Source of the DNA: Acidobacteriota bacterium
GTDB lineage: Bacteria > Acidobacteriota > Vicinamibacteria > Vicinamibacterales > SCN-69-37
Reading direction: 5' to 3'
Assembly: GCA_020853395.1 (NCBI GenBank)
Contig: JADYYY010000005.1
Span: 1 to 64,000, forward strand
Length of the DNA stretch: 64,000 nt
The position numbers and the translations under genes were made by a program. Below, in pieces: positions 45,684 to 54,467 of this stretch (positions within the stretch are counted from its first letter, which is position 1; every line of letters begins with the position of its first letter). The notes under the pieces are model-generated. The model did no database searches. It was not told the origin of the DNA and saw nothing but the letters and a program-made list of their open reading frames with translations.

Positions 45684-46799
45684 TCAGGACATCAACGCCG
45701 CCGGGGCAGCAGCAACGACGTTGTAGAGCGTGTCGCGCTCGACCGGCTCGCGGCCGGCGGCGCGGATGAGACGTTGGATCGCCGCCGTGGACATCGCCTC
45801 CGGCGTCCGCGATCCGGCCATGTGGTAGATGCGCTCCTCCTGGACGGTGCCGTCGAGATCGTCGGCCCCGTACCAGAGCGCGAGCTGCGCGACGTCGACG
45901 CCGGTGGCGATCCAGAACGCCTTGACGTGCGGGATGTTGTCGAGCACGAGCCGGGCCGCGGCGTGCACGCGCAGCGTGTCGGCCGCCGTCGGCGCGGGCA
46001 GCTTGCGCATCCGGTTGTTGTCCGGATGGAACGCCAGCGGGATGAACGCCTGGAACCCGCCGGTCTCGTCCTGCAGCGCTCGCGCGCGCAGCATGTGATC
46101 GACGCGCTCCTCGTCGGTCTCGATGTGGCCGTACAGCATCGTGACGTTCGATCGCATGCCGAGGCCGTGTGCCGTCCGGTGGATGTCGAGGTACCGCGCG
46201 GCGTCGGCCTTGTCGGGCGCGATCCTGCGCCGCACCCGCTCGGCGAAGATCTCGGCGCCACCGCCCGGCAGCGAGTCGAGCCCGGCCGCCATCAGCTCAC
46301 GCAGGACGCGCTCGTCGGTCATCCCGTAGAGATCCGCGAAGAACGCGATCTCGACGGCGGTGAAGCACTTCAGGTGAATCGACGGCCGGATCGCCTTCAG
46401 CCCGCGGAGCAGATCGGTGTAGTAGCTGAACGGCAGATCCGGGTGCAGCCCGTTCACCACGTGCACCTCGGTGAGCGGCTGATCCGCGCGCTGGCGCAGC
46501 TTGTCGAGGACCTGCTCCAGCGACATCGTGTAGGCTTCGCGGTCGCCGGGCTTCAGGCGCGCGAACGAGCAGAAGAGACAGCTCGCCACGCAGACGTTGG
46601 TCGCCTCGAGCCGCAGGTTGAAGTTGTAGTACGTGCGCGCGCCGTGGCGCCGTTCCCGCTCGCGGTTGGCGAGCCAGCCGACGGCGTGCAGATCGGGACA
46701 CCGGAAGAGCCGGACGCCGTCCTCGAACGACAGCCGCTCTCCGGCGTCGAGCTTCGCGGCGATGTCGGACAACCCGAGGGACTGCAGGCGTGTCTGCAC
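45684..46799 (-). CDS. mqnE: Aminofutalosine synthase MqnE (radical SAM)
   Basis: MqnE joins 3-[(1-carboxyvinyl)oxy]benzoate to S-adenosylmethionine to make aminofutalosine in the futalosine route to menaquinone. The radical-SAM cluster is Cys70, Cys74, Cys77 (VCVASCLFCSF). The stretches TYYNFNLRLEATN, EVHVVNGLHPDLPFSYYTDLLRGLK and SLPGGGAEIF are typical. The length of 371 aa is normal. mqnD lies 2.8 kb downstream on the same strand, with a divergent importer between them; mqnA, mqnB and mqnC are not in the window. Confidence 0.92.
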   Translation of the reverse strand: MQTRLQSLGLSDIAAKLDAGERLSFEDGVRLFRCPDLHAVGWLANRERERRHGARTYYNFNLRLEATNVCVASCLFCSFARLKPGDREAYTMSLEQVLDKLRQRADQPLTEVHVVNGLHPDLPFSYYTDLLRGLKAIRPSIHLKCFTAVEIAFFADLYGMTDERVLRELMAAGLDSLPGGGAEIFAERVRRRIAPDKADAARYLDIHRTAHGLGMRSNVTMLYGHIETDEERVDHMLRARALQDETGGFQAFIPLAFHPDNNRMRKLPAPTAADTLRVHAAARLVLDNIPHVKAFWIATGVDVAQLALWYGADDLDGTVQEERIYHMAGSRTPEAMSTAAIQRLIRAAGREPVERDTLYNVVAAAPAALMS

Positions 46800-46906
46800 G
46801 AAAATCCTCGATATTTTGACATGCTATACTCCGGGCCGACAACCAGCGCTCACCCGCCCGTGGCGCCGGCACGTGCCCGGCCAGACGCAACGCCGCCACC
46901 GCAACC

Positions 46907-47731
46907 GTGCTGCTCGACGCTCGAGATCTCCATTTCGCGTACCGTTCGGACGTGACCGCTCGAGCCGCGGCACCGGACGGCCACGCCGCCGAGACGATCG
47001 CCGGCATCTCGTTGTCCGTTCCTGCCGGGGCGATCGTCGCCGTGCTCGGGCCCAACGGCTCCGGGAAGACGACGCTGATCCGGCTGCTCTCTGGCGCGCT
47101 CGCGCCGCGCTCCGGCGAGATCGCGATCGACGGCCAGCCGCTCGCGCGCTTCTCCCGCGCCGCGCTCGCCCGCCGCGTGGCCGTCGTCCCGCAGGAGACG
47201 CATCTCGCCTTCGACTACACGGTGCTCGAGATCGTGCTCATGGGCCGCTATCCGCGGCTGCGCGCCTTCCAGATCGAACGGCCCGAGGACATCGCGTCGG
47301 CGCTCGGCGCGCTCGCGGCGACGGGCACGCGGCCGCTCGCCGATCGGGCCTTCCCGACGCTCAGCGGCGGCGAGAAGCAGCGCGTGATCATCGCGTCGGC
47401 GCTCGCGCAGCTCGACAACGCGCAGCCGGGCGGCGCGGCGGCCACGGATCCGCCGGCGCTCCTCTTCCTCGACGAGCCCACCGCCTCGCTCGACCTGCGC
47501 TACCAGCTCGAGCTCGCCGGCCTGCTGACGGACCTCAACCGCCGCCGCGGCCTGACGATGCTGCTGTCGACGCACGATCTGGGGCTCGCTCGATCCATCG
47601 CGACGCACGCCGTGCTCTTGGCGCGCGGACGCGTTCTCGCCGAGGGGCCGCCTGCCGCGGTGCTGACGGCCGACCTGGTCGGCCGGCTGTACGACCTCGA
47701 TCCGGCGCTCGTCGCGCCGGCGCTGCGATGA
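46907..47731 (+). CDS. ABC importer ATP-binding protein, BtuD/FecE type
   Basis: This 274-aa ATPase powers the FecCD-family permease that overlaps it. Walker A GPNGSGKTT (about 48-56), signature LSGGEKQRV, Walker B LLFLDEPTASLD and switch His in LSTHDLGLARS are intact. A short insert (QLDNAQPGGAAATDP) sits between signature and Walker B, longer than usual. The GTG start lies 107 bases from the divergent mqnE gene. I see no cobalamin riboswitch in that space. The substrate could be vitamin B12, haem or a siderophore. Confidence 0.9.
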   Translation: MLLDARDLHFAYRSDVTARAAAPDGHAAETIAGISLSVPAGAIVAVLGPNGSGKTTLIRLLSGALAPRSGEIAIDGQPLARFSRAALARRVAVVPQETHLAFDYTVLEIVLMGRYPRLRAFQIERPEDIASALGALAATGTRPLADRAFPTLSGGEKQRVIIASALAQLDNAQPGGAAATDPPALLFLDEPTASLDLRYQLELAGLLTDLNRRRGLTMLLSTHDLGLARSIATHAVLLARGRVLAEGPPAAVLTADLVGRLYDLDPALVAPALR

Positions 47732-48729
47732 TCGCCCGCTCGCCCGTCGCTCGCGGCCTACCGGTCGTCGCGGCCTGCGCCGCCGGGATGGCGGCGGCCG
47801 TGCTGGCCGCGCCGTTCATCGGCTCGGCGCCGCTGTCGTTCTCCCGCGTGTTCGACTCGACGCGGCCGTTCGCCGACAACGTCGACGCGCAGATCTTCTT
47901 CCTCGCGCGCCTGCCCCGCGCGCTCGCGGCGGCCGTGGTCGGCGCGACGCTGGCGGCGGCCGGCGTGGTGTTCCAGGGCCTGCTGCAGAACCCGCTCGCC
48001 ACGCCGTACACGCTCGGCATCTCGGCCGGCGCGTCGCTCGGCGCGATGATCGCGATCTCGTTCGGCACCGCGCTTCCCCTCTTCGGCGTCGCCGGCGCGA
48101 GCCTCGCCGGCGCGCTCGTCGCGGTGCTCGTCGTCTACGCGCTCGCGAGCGCCCGGCACCGCGGCATCTCCACGACGGTGCTGCTGCTCTCGGGCGTCAC
48201 GCTCAACGCGTTCTTCTCGGCGCTCATCCTCTTCGTGCAGTACATCAGCGGCTTCAACGAGACGTACCGCGCGCTGCGCTGGCTGATGGGCGATCTCGAC
48301 GTCGGAAGCTACGAGCCCATCCTCGCCGCGCTCCCGCTCGTCGCCCTCTCGTTCGCCGCCTTCGCCTGGCTCGCGCGGCCGCTGAATCTGCTGAGCCTCG
48401 GCCGCGACGCCGCCGGCTTCCGCGGACTCGACGTGACCAGAGCGCAACGCGTGGCGTTCTTCAGCGGATCGCTCGCCACCGGCGCGGCGGTCTCGGTCGG
48501 CGGCCCGATCGGGTTCGTCGGCATCATCGTGCCGCACCTCGTGCGGCTGCTCGTCGGCGCGGATCATCGGCTCGTCCTGCCCGCCTCCGCCTGCTTCGGC
48601 GCGGCGTTCCTCGTGCTGTGCGACGCGCTCGCTCGCACGGTGCTCGCGCCGATGGAGCTGCCGGTCGGCATCATCACCGCTCTACTCGGCGGCCCCTACT
48701 TCCTGTGGCTGCTGCTCCGCCGCCGATGA
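47728..48729 (+). CDS. FecCD-family ABC importer permease, 333 aa
   Basis: The inner-membrane permease has about ten hydrophobic helices and the family hallmarks RLPRALAAAVVGATLAAAGVVFQGLLQNPLATPYTLGISAGASLGA and, near the end, GPIGFVGIIVPHLVRLLVGADHR (the ATPase coupling loop). It belongs with BtuC, FhuB and FecD. Start and stop each overlap the neighbours by four bases (ATGA), so ATPase, permease and binding protein are co-translated. Confidence 0.94.
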   Translation: MIARSPVARGLPVVAACAAGMAAAVLAAPFIGSAPLSFSRVFDSTRPFADNVDAQIFFLARLPRALAAAVVGATLAAAGVVFQGLLQNPLATPYTLGISAGASLGAMIAISFGTALPLFGVAGASLAGALVAVLVVYALASARHRGISTTVLLLSGVTLNAFFSALILFVQYISGFNETYRALRWLMGDLDVGSYEPILAALPLVALSFAAFAWLARPLNLLSLGRDAAGFRGLDVTRAQRVAFFSGSLATGAAVSVGGPIGFVGIIVPHLVRLLVGADHRLVLPASACFGAAFLVLCDALARTVLAPMELPVGIITALLGGPYFLWLLLRRR

Positions 48730-49595
48730 CGAGGGGCGCGCGACGCGTGCTGCTCGCCGCCGCGGTGTTGATGCTCGCGGCGTCGATCCGTGCCGGCGCG
48801 CAGCCAGCGCGGACCGCGCCGTCTCGAATCATCAGCATCGTGCCGGCCGTCACCGAGATGCTCTTCGCGATCGGAGCGGGCGATCGGGTGGTCGGCGTCT
48901 CCAGCTTCGATACGTACCCTCCGGAGGCCACGACGCGCCCGAGAGTCGGCGCCCTCGTGGATCCCGACTTCGAGCGCATCGTCCTGTTCCGTCCCGATCT
49001 CGTCGTCACCTATGCCTCCCAGACCGAGCTGATGGCGCGGCTCGCGCGTGTCGGCATCGCGGTGTTCGAGTACCGGCACAGCGGGCTGGCGGACGTGACG
49101 GCGACGATCCGGCAGATCGGCGCGCGGGCTGGTTCGGCTGAGGCGGCCGATCGGCTGGCGACACGGATCGAGGCGGATCTGGATCGGATCCGGCGCACGG
49201 CCGCGAGCCGGCCCAAGCGGCGGACGGCCCTGCTGTTCGGCCGCGAACCCGGAACGCTGCGAAGCCTGTACGCCAGCGGCGGCGTGGGCTTTCTGCACGA
49301 TCTGCTGGAGCTGGCGGGCGGGATCGACGTCTTCGCCGACGTGCGCCGGGAGAACCTCCAGGTGTCGACCGAAACCCTGCTGCAGCGTGCGCCGGACGTC
49401 ATCGTGGAGATCCACCCGTCCGCCGGCTGGGATGCGCAGAGGATTGCGCGGGAGCGCGGCGTGTGGCGTCAACTGCCGGCGCTGCCGGCGGTGCGGACCG
49501 GACGCGTCCACATCATCGCGGACGATCGGCTCGTGATTCCCGGTCCGCGGGTGGCCGAGAGCGCGCAGCTCATCGCCGACGCGCTGGCCAGATAG
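48726..49595 (+). CDS. Periplasmic substrate-binding protein, BtuF/FecB type, 289 aa
   Basis: A Sec signal peptide (VLLAAAVLMLAASIRAGAQ) precedes a helical-backbone binding protein fold: SRIISIVPAVTEMLFAIGAGDRVVGVSSFDTYPPEA, RPDLVVTYASQTELMARLARVG and a C-terminal VHIIADDRLVIPGPR. SIVPAVTEMLFAIG is close to the BtuF pattern (SLAPSNTELLFALG), which favours a corrinoid, but haem or siderophore remain possible. It lacks a lipobox Cys. Gene order ATPase-permease-binding protein is reversed from the usual. Confidence 0.88.
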   Translation: MTRGARRVLLAAAVLMLAASIRAGAQPARTAPSRIISIVPAVTEMLFAIGAGDRVVGVSSFDTYPPEATTRPRVGALVDPDFERIVLFRPDLVVTYASQTELMARLARVGIAVFEYRHSGLADVTATIRQIGARAGSAEAADRLATRIEADLDRIRRTAASRPKRRTALLFGREPGTLRSLYASGGVGFLHDLLELAGGIDVFADVRRENLQVSTETLLQRAPDVIVEIHPSAGWDAQRIARERGVWRQLPALPAVRTGRVHIIADDRLVIPGPRVAESAQLIADALAR

Positions 49596-49605
49596 CGGGC
49601 GCGGC

Positions 49606-50466
49606 TCAGCGCTGCGCCGATCGATCGCCGACGAACTCGATCGGCACGCGGTTCGGGATCAGCCCCTGCTCGAACGCCTCACCGAAGAAGCGCTCGAGGG
49701 CGGCGCGGCCGCGCTCGCCGTAGTCGAGCGTGAGCTGGTTCACGTACATGCCGACGAACCTGTCGGTCGATTGCCGATCGAGGCCCCGGCCGTACTGCTG
49801 CGCGTACGCGACGGCGTCGGCGCGATGGCTGAGCGCGTGCGCGATGCTGTCGTGCAGCATTCTCGACACACGGACCATCGTCTCGTCGCCCAGATCGCGG
49901 CGAATGACGTTGCCGCCGAGCGGCAGCGGCAGGCCGTTGGTCCGCTCGAACCACCACTCCCCCAGATCGATGACCTTGTGCAGGCCCTCCTGCACGTACG
50001 TCAACTGGCCTTCGTGAATCAGCAGGCCGGCGTCCACCGTGCCGTCGAGCACGGCGCGATCGATCCGATCGAACGGCACGACGACGGCTTCGAAGGTGCG
50101 GTCGTACAACTGGAGCGTGAGAAACGCGGACGTGAGCCGGCCGGGCACCGCGATCCGGAGGCCGCGGAGCGGCACGCGGCCGCCCGATGGCGCGATCGGC
50201 CGGCTGGCCACGAGGATCGGGCCGTACTGGTCGCCCATGCTGGCGCCGTGGGGCAGCAGCGCGTACCGGTCGACGAGATGCGCGTACGCGTGGAACGAGA
50301 CCGCCGTCACTTCGTAGCGGCCTTCGAACGCCGCGCGGTTCAGGGTCTCGATATCGGCAAGGACCTGATCGACCTCGATGCCCTCGACCTGGACGGCACC
50401 CGACGCCAGGCCGTAGAACATGAACGCGTCGTCGGAGTCCGGACTGTGAGCGACGGTGATCTTCAT
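49606..50466 (-). CDS. mqnD: 1,4-dihydroxy-6-naphthoate synthase MqnD
   Basis: MqnD converts cyclic dehypoxanthinylfutalosine to 1,4-dihydroxy-6-naphthoate in futalosine-dependent menaquinone synthesis. The 286-aa product has the signature start HSPDSDDAFMFYGLA and the periplasmic-binding-protein-like body (DIETLNRAAFEGRYEVTAVSFHAYAHL, LRGLRIAVPGRLTSAF, DAGLLIHEGQLTY with its catalytic-site His). It is 10 bases from the importer's end, convergent. Together with mqnE it shows that the organism uses the futalosine route. Confidence 0.93.
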   Translation of the reverse strand: MKITVAHSPDSDDAFMFYGLASGAVQVEGIEVDQVLADIETLNRAAFEGRYEVTAVSFHAYAHLVDRYALLPHGASMGDQYGPILVASRPIAPSGGRVPLRGLRIAVPGRLTSAFLTLQLYDRTFEAVVVPFDRIDRAVLDGTVDAGLLIHEGQLTYVQEGLHKVIDLGEWWFERTNGLPLPLGGNVIRRDLGDETMVRVSRMLHDSIAHALSHRADAVAYAQQYGRGLDRQSTDRFVGMYVNQLTLDYGERGRAALERFFGEAFEQGLIPNRVPIEFVGDRSAQR

Positions 50467-50562
50467 AGGCCCCGATAGTCTACATGGGCAGCCGGCGACG
50501 CCTCGCCGGCCGCGTGCCTGCGATCGGATCGTGCGGCCCGGCTGGCCGATCGGCCTTGCCCG

Positions 50563-53280
50563 TCATCCCGCGAGGAACTCGCCGCGACGCTGGCGCTCCA
50601 GACGATCGAGGATGTCGGAGGCCCAGGCGAGCACGTTGCGCCCCGACACTCGCCGCCTGAGCGCCTGCATCCTGCGCCGCCGCTCCCACTCCGGCATGTC
50701 GATGGCGCGCGCGATCGCTTCGGCGAATCCACGGTCGTCGTAGGGATTGATGAGCAGCGATTCGGCCAGCTCCTCGGAGGCGCCGGCGAGCTCGCTCAGG
50801 ATGAGCACGCCGCCGAGATCCTCGCGCGCGGCCACGAACTCCTTCGCCACCAGGTTCATCCCGTCGTGCAGCGACGACACGATGCAGAAGTCGGCCAGCC
50901 GATAGAGCGCGACCAGATCCGGGAGCTGGAACGCGCGTTTGATGTAGAGGATCGGGCCGGGCCGGCCGGCCGCTCCGAGCTCCCGGTTCACGCGGGCCAC
51001 CAGCTCGTCGATCTCGGCCGAGATCTCCGCGTAGCCGTGCACGTCGCTCCTGGACGGCACGCCGACCTGGACGAAGACGAACTGCTCGCGCACGTCCGGC
51101 CGCTCGCGCAGCACCCGCTCGATCGCGGCGATGCGCTCGGGAATCCCTTTCGTGTAGTCGAGCCGATCGACGCCCACGCCGACCGTGCGGCCCGCCAGGC
51201 AGAGCTCCTGCGAGAGCGCCGCCATCCGCGCCGCGAGCGACTCGTCGTCGGCCTGCAGCGCGCTGATGCGCTCGAAGTCGGCGCCGATCGGAATCGCGAC
51301 GACCCGGACGACGCGGCTGCGGTGGTACACGGCGTCGCCCGAGATCGTGGCGCGCAGATCCTCGTTCACCGCCGACAGGAAGTGCCGCTGATCGCGCGGC
51401 AACTGAAACGCGACGAGATCGTTCGCGAGCAGCCCCTCGAGCAATTCGCGGCGCCAGGGACAGATGCGCAGCCGGTCGACGTCCGGCCATGGGATGTGCC
51501 AGAACAGCGCGGTCCTCAGCGACGGGCTGCGGCGCCTGAGCGTGAGCGCCGCCAGCGCCAGATGGTAGTCGTTCAGGAACACCGACGCGCCCGGCGGCGC
51601 TTCCTCGATCGCCGCTTCGGCGAAGAGACGATTCACCTGCTCGTACGCTTTCCAGTCCTCCTCGCGGAAGACCGGGCGCACGTGCGCTTGATGACAGAGC
51701 GGCCACAGCGCGCTGTTGGCGAAGCCCGCGTAGTAGTGCTCCTCCTGGTACGACGTGAACCAGACGCGCTTCAGCGTGTAGGCGGGCGCGTCGGGCGGCA
51801 CGCGCACGCGGTCGTGCTTGTCCACGACGAGCCGGTCGGCGCTGCCGGCGCCGTGCGCGATCCACACGCCGCCCCGCTCGCGCATCAGCGCGTCGAGCGC
51901 CACCGACACGCCTCCGGGCGTCGGCCGCACGACGATCGATCCGTCCTCCGCGCGCTCGTGCATCCAGGGCTCGCGGTTCGACACCACCACGAGCTGGCCG
52001 CGCTCGGGGCCGATCTCGCGGGCCTGGACGAGCGTGGCGCGGAAGATGATCGGACCGATGAGCTGGTTGATGGCCACGACCGCGACGATGAGCGCCTGCA
52101 GGTTCGCGCTCCAGCCCGGAAGCTCGGTGGACGCGAGCGCCATCAGCCCGAGGCTCGTGCCGGCCGTGGGCACGAGCGCGCGCCACAACAGCGGGACCTC
52201 CGGCGCGTCGACGCCGGCCAGCCGCGCGCTGACCCGCGTGGCGGCGCGCATCGCGAGCAGCCGGAAGGCGACGACGGCCGCGGCCGACAGGCCGACGGCG
52301 GCGACCGCCTCGACGTGCATCGATGCGCCGCGCACCGCGAAGAACAGCACCAGGGCCGGCATCGCGCCGTGCTCGGCCGCGTCCCGCATGATCTCGCCCG
52401 CCGCCGGCCTCACGTTCTGAATGAGAATGCCGGCCGCCAACCCCGCCAGGAACGGCTCGAACCCGAACGGCGCGACCACGCCGGTCAGGCCGAGACAGAG
52501 AGCCAGGAACACGACCGTCAGCTCTCTGCCGACGTACATGAGGTAGAGCATGAAGATCGCGCCGGCGATGAGGCCGAAGGCGGCCGCGCCGCCCACCGAC
52601 CAGATCCCGGCGATCAGCACGTCCGTCATGTGGGCCGACGGCGCCCCGAACATCGCGGGCAGGACGACCTGGTAGGCCGCGAACAAGAGCGCGCCGAGCA
52701 ACTGCATCAGCACGGTCACCTGCGCCGCGAGCGTGGTGAGCGGCCCGCGCGAGCCGGCTTCGGCGATGACGGCGATCGTGACGGCCGGCGCGGGCGTCGT
52801 CACCAAGAGCGCCGTCAGCACGGCGGCCGTGGCGCGCTCGGCGGGGCCGAGATCCGGGAAGATCGGGAACCACGTCCAGATCAGCACGAACCCGAGCACC
52901 ATCGCGGCCCACGTGGCCAGCATGGTCAGGATGCTCAAGCTGAAGACGCCCCGCCATGTCTCGCGATGCGCCCTGAAGTCGAGGTGCAGCCCGGCGATCA
53001 CCGAGATCAGCACGAGCGTGAACGCGCTGACCGCCTGGAGATCGCGCGCCGTGGACGCCGTGATGAGGTTCGCGAGCGACGGCCCCGAGACCAGACCGAG
53101 TGCGAGGTACCCCGTGATGCGAGGCAGGCGGACGAACTCGCAGAGCCATCCGGCGATCACCGCCGAGAGCAGCGCGATTCCGAGGCCGAGCGTCACCGAC
53201 GGGCCGACGGGCTCGCCGAACCGGCTGATCAGGATCCAGGCCAGCCCGATCGTGATGGCGAGCGCCGCGACCCGCCTCAC
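50563..53280 (-). CDS. otsA: Fusion of CPA2-type cation/proton antiporter and trehalose-6-phosphate synthase, 905 aa
   Basis: Residues 1-425 are a CPA2 (KefB/NhaP-like) antiporter with about twelve hydrophobic helices: GYLALGLVSGP, FTLVLISVIAGLHLDFRAHR, APAVTIAVIAEAGSRG and FEPFLAGLAAGILIQ. Residues 428-897 are a complete GT20 trehalose-6-phosphate synthase: VVVSNREPW, PTPGGVSVALDAL, YYAGFANSALWPLCH, NDYHLALAALTLR, LFWHIPWPD, GVDRLDYTKGIPERI and HDGMNLVAKEFVA. The UDP-glucose and glucose-6-phosphate residues appear kept. The enzyme sits where related antiporters carry a regulatory RCK domain. The GTG start overlaps the upstream antiporter stop by four bases. No otsB is in the window. Confidence 0.88.
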   Translation of the reverse strand: MRRVAALAITIGLAWILISRFGEPVGPSVTLGLGIALLSAVIAGWLCEFVRLPRITGYLALGLVSGPSLANLITASTARDLQAVSAFTLVLISVIAGLHLDFRAHRETWRGVFSLSILTMLATWAAMVLGFVLIWTWFPIFPDLGPAERATAAVLTALLVTTPAPAVTIAVIAEAGSRGPLTTLAAQVTVLMQLLGALLFAAYQVVLPAMFGAPSAHMTDVLIAGIWSVGGAAAFGLIAGAIFMLYLMYVGRELTVVFLALCLGLTGVVAPFGFEPFLAGLAAGILIQNVRPAAGEIMRDAAEHGAMPALVLFFAVRGASMHVEAVAAVGLSAAAVVAFRLLAMRAATRVSARLAGVDAPEVPLLWRALVPTAGTSLGLMALASTELPGWSANLQALIVAVVAINQLIGPIIFRATLVQAREIGPERGQLVVVSNREPWMHERAEDGSIVVRPTPGGVSVALDALMRERGGVWIAHGAGSADRLVVDKHDRVRVPPDAPAYTLKRVWFTSYQEEHYYAGFANSALWPLCHQAHVRPVFREEDWKAYEQVNRLFAEAAIEEAPPGASVFLNDYHLALAALTLRRRSPSLRTALFWHIPWPDVDRLRICPWRRELLEGLLANDLVAFQLPRDQRHFLSAVNEDLRATISGDAVYHRSRVVRVVAIPIGADFERISALQADDESLAARMAALSQELCLAGRTVGVGVDRLDYTKGIPERIAAIERVLRERPDVREQFVFVQVGVPSRSDVHGYAEISAEIDELVARVNRELGAAGRPGPILYIKRAFQLPDLVALYRLADFCIVSSLHDGMNLVAKEFVAAREDLGGVLILSELAGASEELAESLLINPYDDRGFAEAIARAIDMPEWERRRRMQALRRRVSGRNVLAWASDILDRLERQRRGEFLAG

Positions 53281-54467
53281 GGCTGCGCCACCCGGCGCCA
53301 GCGCGGCAGGACGTAGAGCGAGAACAGCTCGAACGCAGCGGTGCCGATGGCGACGGCAGAGAGGAGCGCGTCGCCGGCGGGCGGCGCGAGCAGTTGCCGG
53401 AAGTTCAGCGCGAACGCCACCGCCAGCACGCCCGGCGGCATCAGGTAGGCCGCGAGATCCGCCGCCGCCGTATCGACGAACCCCGCCGTGGCCCAGGCGC
53501 CGAGCACCTTGCCGACGACGCGAAACAGCAGGTACGGCGTCAGCAGCCACACGGCGGCCGTCGACGGGATCGTCAACGCGCCCGCCGTGACGAGCAGCAG
53601 CACGAGCAGCGGATGCTGCACCTTGCGCAGATCGTCGAGAGCGATGCGGTCCACGCGGCCCGGCGCGATGCCCCAGACGAGCCCGGCGACCAGCCCCACC
53701 GGCAGCGGCGACACGCCGAGATGCGAGGCCGCGCCGCCGGCCAGGGCGAGCGTGCCCAGCACAAAGACGACGCGCTCCGCACCGGACTCGGCGCGATCGA
53801 ACAGCAGCCAGCCGATCGCGCCGACCGCGAGCCCGATGAGCGGCGGCGCGATCACGTTCGCCGCGAGGCCGTGCTCCGATCGCCCCGTGAGCGGCACCAC
53901 CAGCATCGCGATGACCATCGGCAGCGCGTCGTCCAGATCCGCGACGCGCGTCGCGACCGCCGCGGCCTCCTCCGAGTCCGGATCCGCGGACGTCGCCGAC
54001 GATGCGGACGCAGAGAGGCCGAGCGCCATCGCGATCGCGGCGATCGGCCCGAGGCCCGGCATGCCGGTGGCCCAGACGAAGTACGCCGACGCGAGCGCGA
54101 CCGACGCGATCGTGATCGCGCTCTCGAGGCTCGCGGCCGCGAACAGCCGCGGCGACGACGGCGCCTGACGCCCGAGCGCGATCCCCGCCGAGACGCCGAG
54201 GATCGAGAGGCCGAACGTGACGACCACGTCGAGCACGGGCATCACTTCGGGACCGATCACGCCCGAGACGCGCGGTCCGAGCACCATGCCGAGCGGCAGG
54301 AACACGACAGCCGGCGTCAGGCCGGGCGCGAGGCCGAGCGCCGAGCGCGTGCGCAGCAGCGACACCAGCCAGACGAGCAGCGGCGGCTGCGACAGGCCGA
54401 GGCGCTGGTCGATGGGATCGCGGCCGCCGATCTCGCGGTCGCTCAGATCGCTCGACCGCGGCGTCAT
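53277..54467 (-). CDS. CPA2-type cation/proton antiporter, 396 aa
   Basis: A second antiporter-like membrane protein with about eleven to twelve hydrophobic helices: FLPLGMVLGPRVSG, VTFGLSILGVSAGIALGRQ, ESAITIASVALASAYFVWA, and SSATSADPDSEEAAAVATRV, where the acidic loop replaces the usual ion-site helix text. It is more divergent than its fused neighbour. Start and stop overlap the genes on either side by four bases, so the three are co-translated. Two different antiporter subunits in one unit might pair, but that is speculation. Confidence 0.78.
   Translation of the reverse strand: MTPRSSDLSDREIGGRDPIDQRLGLSQPPLLVWLVSLLRTRSALGLAPGLTPAVVFLPLGMVLGPRVSGVIGPEVMPVLDVVVTFGLSILGVSAGIALGRQAPSSPRLFAAASLESAITIASVALASAYFVWATGMPGLGPIAAIAMALGLSASASSATSADPDSEEAAAVATRVADLDDALPMVIAMLVVPLTGRSEHGLAANVIAPPLIGLAVGAIGWLLFDRAESGAERVVFVLGTLALAGGAASHLGVSPLPVGLVAGLVWGIAPGRVDRIALDDLRKVQHPLLVLLLVTAGALTIPSTAAVWLLTPYLLFRVVGKVLGAWATAGFVDTAAADLAAYLMPPGVLAVAFALNFRQLLAPPAGDALLSAVAIGTAAFELFSLYVLPRWRRVAQP

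Noticed and set aside
46800..46906. Possible cobalamin riboswitch before the BtuCDF-like importer
   Set aside because: The space is only 107 bases and I see none of the conserved B12-box elements. A TATACT at about 46826 could be a -10, without a well-placed -35.
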